Positions 44,643 through 50,794 of a stretch of DNA of 50,794 nucleotides are shown here, one piece after another. Where the stretch lies: positions 1 to 50,794 of the forward strand of contig JAAYAY010000182.1 in NCBI GenBank assembly GCA_012719125.1, written 5' to 3'. The notes below the pieces were generated by a model, which had not been told where the DNA came from, did no database searches, and was given only the letters and a program-made list of their open reading frames with translations. The DNA is from Planctomycetaceae bacterium (GTDB lineage: Bacteria; Planctomycetota; Planctomycetia; Pirellulales; Thermoguttaceae). The position numbers and the translations under genes were made by a program. The number at the start of each line of letters is the position of its first letter. The first letter of the stretch is position 1.

Positions 44643-46361
44643 TTAGGGCAAGCGGTAGAGCAGCACGTTGTCAAACCAGGCAACGTCCTCTGCGCCGGCT
44701 TGTCCCGCCACGCCGAGGAGGACGACCAGGCGGCCTGCCCCTTCTGGGACCTCGACGACGCCGAGAATCTCGCGCCAGGGACCGGCGGACGCTTGCGGCA
44801 TGAAGATCCGGTCTTTGGTTTCGGCGGTCCATTTGCTTTCGTCGGTCTGCCAGCGAACGCGGATCCAAACGTCGCTTCTACCTTCCGTGCGAACATGGCT
44901 GCGGACGGCGAAGCGATCGCCGGGGGCGGCCGGACAGCCTTGCAGGAAGCAGCCTCCGGCCACACCGGACGCCCGGGCGGAGCCGGCTGCGCCGAGCCCG
45001 ACTTCCCGATCCCAGGTGAAGTCGCCCTTGGAATCGGCCTCCTGCCACGCGCTCCAACCGGCCGGCGGTCGGCCGGGCGACCATGGTACCTGTTTACCGT
45101 CGGCAGTGGCGGCCGTCTCGCTGGTGAACTCGCCGTTGGCGAGCAGATTGGGTAACTCGCCGTTCTGCTCCAGGTCGGCCAGTTCGCGGCGCGCATATTC
45201 CACGGGGTCGCGAACGTAGGACAGCACCTTGTCGCAGCCCGCGAGGGCTTCGGGCCAGGTCTCTTGCCGCACCCGGCCGTTCGGCGTGGGCCACCAACGG
45301 AACTTCTCGCCGTAGACCCAGACGTACTCGTCGGCCACGCGCAGAGCCGTGGCCGTATTGGTCCGGAGCCGTTCGACACGCGGCCGGCCGAGTCCGTCGA
45401 TGTACCAGGTGCCCCACTCGGAGTCCTTGGGATTCCAGTAGGCGTCCAGATAGATGCCGAAACTCACCTGGACCTGGGCCCGGTGCTTGGCCCGATTTTC
45501 GGGCGAGACCAATTCCTGGCAGGCTCCCTTGATGGCGACGGCCGATTCGAGATACTGCTCCGTGCTGTTGTACCGGTAGGCCGATTCGCAGCCGTCGACG
45601 AAGGTGGCCGTGGAGGGAGCCGCGTCGAGCCATCCGTCGATCAGTGCCGGGTAGAGGCCATAATGGCTCGATTTCAGGGCCGACCGCGGATCGGCCTGGC
45701 CGGTCGCCGAAGCCACGACGCTGTTCATGAAGTAGCAGAACAGGGTGATCTCCGGATACTCGCCGGCGACGGCTTGCATCATCTGCCGGCCGCGAAGCCG
45801 GGCCTGCTCGTAGTATTGACCGAAGGAATGCTCCTCCCGTTGCGGTTGGGCTCCATAGTGGAAGGCGGCGTTGGGGGGCGCGTAAGGTTCGGGATCGAAA
45901 AGGATTCCCTTGGCCCCGCTCTGCTTGGCACACCAGGCGGCGATGCGGCAGTGTTCGACCACGGCGGTCCAACCCTCGTCGTCGAACCAGTCGACGTTGC
46001 CCGGATTAGCGTTCAGGAGAACGAAGTTGTCGGTCAACTTGTCGGAGCGAACCTGGCGGAGTGTCTCGACGCTTTCTTGAAACCAGGCCTGTTCCCAGCG
46101 GTCCTTCTGAAATGCCCATTGGAGCGGTACGGATCGGCCTTCCGGGGTCTGGCCGGCGATGCGGATCACGACGCCATCGAACGGCCGCCCCTCCATGTCC
46201 TGTAGATTGGCGGCAAGCCGCTGCGGATCGACGTGATCCCAGCCGGTGGCAATCAGCTTCTTGGGCCGTTGAGAATCTTGTGCATTGGCCTCGTAGGCAG
46301 GCCAGTTCAGCGGCAAGAGAAACAGAACGAAGAACAGAACGGGTTGTGTAATGCGGGGCAT
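44643..46361 (-). CDS. secreted glycoside-hydrolase-like protein with a C-terminal beta-sandwich
   Basis: A 572-aa exported protein. It has a signal peptide (PVLFFVLFLLPLNWPAYEANA) and a TIM-barrel-like catalytic region (about 30-390), with strand segments FDGVVIRIAGQTPEG, GILFDPEPYAPPN and SFGIYLDAYWNPKD rich in acidic and aromatic residues, as in glycosidase clefts. A C-terminal carbohydrate-binding-like beta-sandwich (about 415-572) starts at NLLANGEFTSE and ends AWFDNVLLYRLP. No established GH family is assigned. ATG at 46361 has AAGGAG 8 nt upstream. It is divergent from the FAD oxidoreductase gene across 145 bp, which suggests co-regulation in carbohydrate breakdown. Confidence 0.7.
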   Translation of the reverse strand: MPRITQPVLFFVLFLLPLNWPAYEANAQDSQRPKKLIATGWDHVDPQRLAANLQDMEGRPFDGVVIRIAGQTPEGRSVPLQWAFQKDRWEQAWFQESVETLRQVRSDKLTDNFVLLNANPGNVDWFDDEGWTAVVEHCRIAAWCAKQSGAKGILFDPEPYAPPNAAFHYGAQPQREEHSFGQYYEQARLRGRQMMQAVAGEYPEITLFCYFMNSVVASATGQADPRSALKSSHYGLYPALIDGWLDAAPSTATFVDGCESAYRYNSTEQYLESAVAIKGACQELVSPENRAKHRAQVQVSFGIYLDAYWNPKDSEWGTWYIDGLGRPRVERLRTNTATALRVADEYVWVYGEKFRWWPTPNGRVRQETWPEALAGCDKVLSYVRDPVEYARRELADLEQNGELPNLLANGEFTSETAATADGKQVPWSPGRPPAGWSAWQEADSKGDFTWDREVGLGAAGSARASGVAGGCFLQGCPAAPGDRFAVRSHVRTEGRSDVWIRVRWQTDESKWTAETKDRIFMPQASAGPWREILGVVEVPEGAGRLVVLLGVAGQAGAEDVAWFDNVLLYRLP

Positions 46362-46506
46362 CGGCGGCACTCCTTGGAAGTTTCGCGGCGGAAGCCTCAT
46401 GATACCCGACGGGCTAGGGCCTCGTCACGCCTGTGTTGCTTGCTCCCCGATGTCCGCCGGAATAGGATGAGTTGGTTCAAAATACGCTATCCTTGGGAGC
46501 CTTTCC

Positions 46507-48594
46507 ATGATTCGCGTTTCCAGCCTCCTGTTGCTGTTGCTCGTTGCCGCTCAGGCCACCGCTGAAGGCACCTACGACCTCGTAGTTTACGGAGGGACGT
46601 CGGCCGGCGTCTCCGCTGCCGTGGAAGCGGCACGCGATGGCCGTTCCGTCGTTCTTGTGTGTCCCGACAAACACCTGGGCGGGCTCTCCGCCGGGGGACT
46701 CGGTTGGACCGACACGGGGCGCAAGGAGGTCATCGGCGGACTGGCCCGCGAGTTCTACCACCGGGTGTGGAAACATTATCAATCCGACGGCGCCTGGCGC
46801 TGGCAGACTCGCGAGGAGTACGGCAACAAGGGGCAAGGCACGGCCGCGATCGACGGCGAGAAGCGAACCATGTGGATCTTCGAGCCCCACGTGGCCGAGG
46901 CCGTTTTCGACGCGATGGTTGCCGAGGCCAAGATCCCCGTCGTCCGCAACGCCTGGCTCGACCGCGAGAAGGGCGTCGAGAAGACCGACGGCCGGATCAC
47001 CGCGATCACGACCCTCGACGGCAAGACCTATCGCAGCCGCATGTTCATCGACGCCACGTACGAAGGCGATCTGATGGCCGCCGCCGGGGTGAGCTACCAC
47101 GTGGGCCGAGAATCGTCGGATACCTACGGTGAAGAATGGAACGGCGTGCAGAAGGCGGCCCGGCATCACGGCCACAACTTCCCCGAGGGTGTCTCACCCT
47201 ACGTCAAGCCGGGCGATCCGTCGAGCGGCCTGTTGCCGCGGATTTCGTCCGATCCGCCCGGCGAGGACGGCCAGGGCGACCGGCGCGTGCAGGCCTACTG
47301 CTTCCGCATGTGCCTGACGAACGTGGCAGAGAACCGCGTGCCGTTCCCCAAGCCCGAGGGCTACGACCCGAGCCAGTACGAACTGATCCTCCGCGTATTC
47401 GACACCGGCTGGCGGCAGACCTTCAACAAGTTTGACCCGATTCCCAACCACAAGACCGACACCAACAACCACGGCCCGTTCAGCACCGACAACATCGGCT
47501 TCAACTACGACTATCCCGACGCCGGCTATGAGCGCCGCCGCGAGATCGTCGCCGAACACGAGCGGTACCAGCAGGGCCTGATGCACTTTCTGGCTAACGA
47601 TCCCCGCGTGCCGGACGACGTTCGCGAGCCGATGAGCCGCTGGGGTCTGGCCAAGGACGAATTCACCGACAACGGCAACTGGCCCCACCAGATCTACGTC
47701 CGGGAAGCCCGCCGCATGGTCGGGCCTTACGTGATGACCGAGCACGACTGCCTGTGCCGCGTCGACACGCCCGAATCGGTCGGGATGGGGTCCTACGCCA
47801 TGGATTCGCACCATGTGCAGCGTTACGTGACGGCCGAGGGTTTCGTCCAGAACGAAGGCGATATCGGGGTCGGCCCTCCCTATCCCTACATGATCAGCTA
47901 CGGCTCACTCACGCCGAAGAAAGACGAGTGCACGAACCTGCTCGTGCCCGTCTGCGTTTCTTCGTCGCACATCGCCTTCGGCTCGATCCGGATGGAGCCG
48001 GTGTTCATGATTCTGGGCCAGTCGGCGGCCGTTGCGGCCGGCATGGCGATCGACGGCAAGTGCCCGGTTCAGGAGGTCGGCTATTCCGGACTGCGTCAGA
48101 AGCTGCTCGACAAGGGGCAGGTTCTCGAGTGGACCGGACCTCGCCCCAAGACGTCGAAACGGATCGCGCCGCGATCGTTGCCCGGCGTCGTCATCGACAA
48201 CGCCCAGGCCAGGCTGACCGGTGATTGGCGACTCAGTTCGGCGAACAGCCCCTTCGTCGGTTCGGGCTACGCCCACGACGGCAACGAGGGCCGGGGCACG
48301 AAGTCCGCTCGATTCGAAGTGGAACTGCCCAAGGACGGCACCTACTCGGTGCGTCTCGCCTATCCGCCCAACAACAACCGGGCCGGCAACGTGCGGGTCG
48401 TCGTCCATCACGCAGGGGGCATGATGGAAGTCACCGTCAACCAGCGCGAGCAACCGCCCATCGACGGCCTGTTTGTGGAACTGGGCAAGTTCCGCTTCGA
48501 GAAGTCGCGCCCGTGCGTCGTCGAGGTCAGCAACGAAGGAGCGAACGGCTACGTAGTTGTCGACGCGGTGCAGTGCCTGGATGTGAACGAATGA
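46507..48594 (+). CDS. secreted FAD-dependent oxidoreductase with a golvesin-like C-terminal domain
   Basis: A 695-aa protein of the FAD_oxidored group. A signal peptide (MIRVSSLLLLLLVAAQATA) is followed by a Rossmann nucleotide site YDLVVYGGTSAGVSAAVEA and KHLGGLSAGGLGWTD. The FAD-domain body includes FIDATYEGDLMAAAGVSYH and FGSIRMEPVFMILGQSAAV. Residues about 560-695 resemble the golvesin/xanthan-lyase carbohydrate-binding-like beta domain (VVIDNAQARLTGDW, SARFEVELPKDGTYSVRLAY, GYVVVDAVQC). It is exported with its flavin, presumably by Sec with extracytoplasmic loading, or by another route. GGGAG lies 7 nt before the ATG. The substrate is unknown. Confidence 0.88.
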   Translation: MIRVSSLLLLLLVAAQATAEGTYDLVVYGGTSAGVSAAVEAARDGRSVVLVCPDKHLGGLSAGGLGWTDTGRKEVIGGLAREFYHRVWKHYQSDGAWRWQTREEYGNKGQGTAAIDGEKRTMWIFEPHVAEAVFDAMVAEAKIPVVRNAWLDREKGVEKTDGRITAITTLDGKTYRSRMFIDATYEGDLMAAAGVSYHVGRESSDTYGEEWNGVQKAARHHGHNFPEGVSPYVKPGDPSSGLLPRISSDPPGEDGQGDRRVQAYCFRMCLTNVAENRVPFPKPEGYDPSQYELILRVFDTGWRQTFNKFDPIPNHKTDTNNHGPFSTDNIGFNYDYPDAGYERRREIVAEHERYQQGLMHFLANDPRVPDDVREPMSRWGLAKDEFTDNGNWPHQIYVREARRMVGPYVMTEHDCLCRVDTPESVGMGSYAMDSHHVQRYVTAEGFVQNEGDIGVGPPYPYMISYGSLTPKKDECTNLLVPVCVSSSHIAFGSIRMEPVFMILGQSAAVAAGMAIDGKCPVQEVGYSGLRQKLLDKGQVLEWTGPRPKTSKRIAPRSLPGVVIDNAQARLTGDWRLSSANSPFVGSGYAHDGNEGRGTKSARFEVELPKDGTYSVRLAYPPNNNRAGNVRVVVHHAGGMMEVTVNQREQPPIDGLFVELGKFRFEKSRPCVVEVSNEGANGYVVVDAVQCLDVNE

Positions 48595-48613
48595 ACAGGT
48601 TCCAGGGCTACCG

Positions 48614-48665
48614 CGCAGAGTTCTGCGGACGGCACGGCGGAGCGTGCCTGCTACTCTGCAGTTCC
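48614..48665. repeat. dispersed palindromic repeat, copy 2
   Basis: 48621-48655 is the exact 35-bp reverse complement of 35068-35102, and similarity continues to 48665 with two mismatches. On its left it contributes to a perfect CGCAGA-GT-TCTGCG hairpin (48615-48628). It lies just beyond the stop of the FAD oxidoreductase gene. Confidence 0.75.
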
Positions 48666-48687
48666 TCTCACCTGCTCACTCGGAAGA

Positions 48688-48716
48688 TTGCCTGCGTCGG
48701 GGCCCTGTGGTACTCT
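48688..48716 (+). promoter_or_regulatory. predicted sigma-70 promoter of psd-pssA
   Basis: TTGCCT at 48688-48693 and TACTCT at 48711-48716 with a 17-bp spacer. The predicted start near 48723 lies before the ATG at 48761 and argues against the in-frame GTG at 48725. Confidence 0.45.
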
Positions 48717-48760
48717 AAGAGCTTGTGACCCAACGAAATCACAAGCAGCAGTCAGTTCGG

Positions 48761-49786
48761 ATGTCCCATACCTCGCCAGACGCGACAGAAGACGTTACCG
48801 AAAGCGCCGCGGGCGACGTCGACAAGGGCGAATCGGCGCCGCTTGGTCCGGTGCCCCTGGAGCCGATGGATCCGCAGATCCGGTCGATTCAGCCCGGGGG
48901 CGGCCTGTGCATGCGTCTTGAGTTGGCGTGGGGGCGCTGGCGCCGCTGGTATCTGAAGCGGTTTCGGCCGAAGTACGTTGCCCGAATGGCGGAGCGCCGG
49001 TGCGGAAAGCCGCACGGGTGCCCTCACGAGGTACTGGATCCGCGCGACCTGAAATACTATCAGAACGTGGCGGACTGTCGATGGGCGCGGGAGGACGATC
49101 CTTTCCGATGGCGAGATCGCCTGCCGTTTGTGCGCGTCGGTTTGGGAGAGTTGCTGCTATTGGGGGGCGGGGGCCTGCTGCTGGCAGCGGCGACCGCCCC
49201 AATCTTTTGGCCGATCTCCGTTGCCGTAGCGATTCCGGCGTTGGCGATCTGCTGGTTCTTTCGGGATCCGCGCCGGGAAGTTCCGCAGGGCGAGGGATTG
49301 GTCGTCTCGCCCGCCGACGGACACGTGGCCTGCATTGAAGAGATCGACGATGAAGACGTGGGCGGCCCGGCCGTTCTGATCGGGATCTTTCTGAGCGTTT
49401 TCGACGTCCACCTCAACCGAGTTCCCGTGTCGGCCCGAGTGATTGGGATTCGCTATCGGCCGGGCAAGTTCCTCAATGCGATCCGGCCGCGGTCGGCGCA
49501 AGAGAACGAGCGAGTGACGGTTCGGTTGCAGGAGACCTATCCTCCATACCGGCTGTATGTCGTCCGGCAGATTGCCGGGGCCATTGCCCGGCGGATCGTA
49601 TGCTGGATCCGCCCGGGCGACGAACTGCAGCGGGGGGCCAAATTCGGAATGATCAAGCTGGGTTCCCGGACGGAACTGGTTCTGAGACGCGAGCCGGGGA
49701 TGGCGATCGACGTGAGGCCGGGCCAGAAGGTCTGTGCGGGAACGACCGTGCTGGCTCGCTATCGCCCTGCCGCGTGCCCGGAATAG
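48761..49786 (+). CDS. psd: phosphatidylserine decarboxylase (archaeal-type short form)
   Basis: A 341-aa pyruvoyl-dependent membrane enzyme that converts phosphatidylserine to phosphatidylethanolamine. Two hydrophobic segments (about 128-165) are followed by FFRDPRRE (166-173), VVSPADGHV, FLSVFDVHLNR (211-220, the conserved His) and the self-processing FGMIKLGSR. In that last motif Gly301-Ser302 are the cleavage pair, and the Ser yields the pyruvoyl group. The first about 120 residues are an extension of unknown role with charged and Cys-containing segments (KPHGCPHEVLDPRD). It is adjacent to pssA, as expected for the pathway. Confidence 0.92.
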   Translation: MSHTSPDATEDVTESAAGDVDKGESAPLGPVPLEPMDPQIRSIQPGGGLCMRLELAWGRWRRWYLKRFRPKYVARMAERRCGKPHGCPHEVLDPRDLKYYQNVADCRWAREDDPFRWRDRLPFVRVGLGELLLLGGGGLLLAAATAPIFWPISVAVAIPALAICWFFRDPRREVPQGEGLVVSPADGHVACIEEIDDEDVGGPAVLIGIFLSVFDVHLNRVPVSARVIGIRYRPGKFLNAIRPRSAQENERVTVRLQETYPPYRLYVVRQIAGAIARRIVCWIRPGDELQRGAKFGMIKLGSRTELVLRREPGMAIDVRPGQKVCAGTTVLARYRPAACPE

Positions 49787-49815
49787 GGTCTGCCAGAAAG
49801 GTTCCGCCAACGACC

Positions 49816-50673
49816 ATGTCGAACCACGACTCTGCTGAAGAGAACGTTTCCCAGCGCGACGAGAAGACGTTTCCCGTCCTGCCCACGCTGCTCACGTTGG
49901 GCAACGCGGTATGCGGAATCGGCAGCATCACGCTGTCGACGAAGGCCGGTCATCCGACCGTGATGGAGAATCCGCTGGCGGTCAGTGCGATTCTCATTTT
50001 TTTGGCCATGGTGTTCGACAGCCTGGACGGCGTGGTTGCCCGGTGGACTCGTCAGACGAGTGAATTCGGAGGCGAGCTCGACAGTCTCTGCGACGTGATC
50101 AGCTTTGGAGTCGCCCCGGCAGTCCTGACGCTGGAGATCCCGCATCTTTATCCCCCTCGAGTGATTTGGGTTCTGGCCGTCTTGTACGTGATCTGCACGG
50201 TGCTGCGGCTGGCCCGATACAATGTGGAAGCCGGGGAGAACCACACGGGCGAGGACTTCACGGGTTTGCCGTCGCCGGCGGCTGCCGGCATGATCGCCTC
50301 GCTGGTGTTCGTGATTCCCGATCTGCACGAGCTTTCCGGCTCGCCCGACTCGCCGATCGTTCGCCTGATCAGCGATTCGCTCTATGCAATCACCACACGC
50401 GGGCTTCCGGTTCTTTCGCTGGCGTTGGCTTGCCTGATGGTCTCGCGGATTCGCTATCCGCACATCGTTCGGCAGTTGATCGGCGCCAGGTACAAGTTTC
50501 GCAGTCTTCTCACCCTGGTCTTCACCGTGGTGGTCGTGTCTGCCATCCACGAGTTGGCCGTCCCGCTGGTGCTCTGCATGTACATCATCCCTCCGCCGGT
50601 ACGCGCTGCCCGACGCATGCTGACGACGAAGTGGAAGCGAGGAGCATCCAAGAGCGAGGATCCGCCCTCCTAA
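49816..50673 (+). CDS. pssA: CDP-diacylglycerol--serine O-phosphatidyltransferase
   Basis: A 285-aa multi-pass membrane enzyme that makes phosphatidylserine from CDP-diacylglycerol and serine. The CDP-alcohol phosphotransferase signature is complete: DG-x2-AR-x8-G-x3-D-x3-D at residues 71-93 (DGVVARWTRQTSEFGGELD and the following Asp). About seven hydrophobic helices are visible. ATG at 49816 follows psd by 29 bp, so the two form an operon that makes and decarboxylates phosphatidylserine. Confidence 0.95.
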   Translation: MSNHDSAEENVSQRDEKTFPVLPTLLTLGNAVCGIGSITLSTKAGHPTVMENPLAVSAILIFLAMVFDSLDGVVARWTRQTSEFGGELDSLCDVISFGVAPAVLTLEIPHLYPPRVIWVLAVLYVICTVLRLARYNVEAGENHTGEDFTGLPSPAAAGMIASLVFVIPDLHELSGSPDSPIVRLISDSLYAITTRGLPVLSLALACLMVSRIRYPHIVRQLIGARYKFRSLLTLVFTVVVVSAIHELAVPLVLCMYIIPPPVRAARRMLTTKWKRGASKSEDPPS

Positions 50674-50794
50674 GTTCAAGTTTCGCACATTTTGAGGATG
50701 CATTTTGAGCGATCCGCGGCGATCTTCGCGGAGACATGGCAATTGAATTTTCGTTGCACGTCCCGTCCGTTTGTAGCGGGACGACGCGTCAGCC
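50674..50794. other. 121-bp right-edge segment with a possible hairpin
   Basis: CGTCCCG (about 50758-50764) and CGGGACG (about 50778-50785) form a short stem near the edge, possibly a terminator or the start of another palindromic repeat. No gene is visible. Confidence 0.3.

Overview
The window comes from a high-GC bacterium that looks like a planctomycete of the Pirellulales type. The evidence is the set of families: a Ser/Thr kinase fused to PEGA, DUF1080 and FGE-like domains, a PEP-CTERM protein, exported HEAT-type proteins, a XylR-like AraC/LacI hybrid regulator, an ETF/acyl-CoA dehydrogenase operon, an archaeal-type psd-pssA pair and many short dispersed palindromes. No rRNA is present, so the lineage is inferred from gene content alone. 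Most of the window is chromosomal housekeeping on the minus strand, interrupted by mobile-element remains and lineage-specific fusion proteins.

1-16.1 kb: the 3' end of a group II intron (last codons of its reverse transcriptase, domains V and VI) enters from the left edge. It is followed by an HMGL-like aldolase, a Tat-exported sugar-isomerase-like protein, a XylR-like regulator, tyrS and ispD. A 1154-aa four-module kinase has its own sigma-70 promoter. Next come a TauE/SafE permease, a large perfect palindrome, serS, an M20 peptidase, clpS and mtaB.

16.1-29.7 kb: an IS110 relic keeps a structured leader that could be a bridge RNA but only the C-terminal transposase domain. After it, all on the minus strand, are a methyltransferase, a translationally coupled GspE-like ATPase/STAS pair, a sigma-54 activator without a sensor domain, an exported HEAT protein with a receiver-like segment, argH, a Uma2 protein, a BRCT-MerR-TPR fusion, an anchored orphan, tadA and a large secreted protein.

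29.7-43.7 kb: all three components of the AmmeMemoRadiSam system lie in one 1097-aa open frame. It is followed by a MgtC/DUF4010 membrane protein, panD, a repeat-rich spacer, fabI, an acyl-CoA dehydrogenase with etfA and etfB (fatty-acid or amino-acid oxidation), a GAF sigma-54 activator with a GAFTDA loop, and a PEP-CTERM protein with a textbook terminator.

43.8-50.8 kb: tRNA-Lys(CUU) with its terminator, a 640-bp stretch without a convincing gene, a divergent pair of secreted proteins (GH-like, and FAD oxidoreductase with a golvesin-like domain), then psd and pssA, which make phosphatidylethanolamine.

The most unusual items are the AmmeMemoRadiSam fusion, the IS110 relic with its preserved leader RNA, the BRCT-MerR-TPR protein, the STAS/ATPase pair, and two dispersed palindromic repeat families whose copies lie 13-23 kb apart. 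Starts were chosen by Shine-Dalgarno spacing and family alignment from memory; several are GTG. Promoters are pattern matches only.
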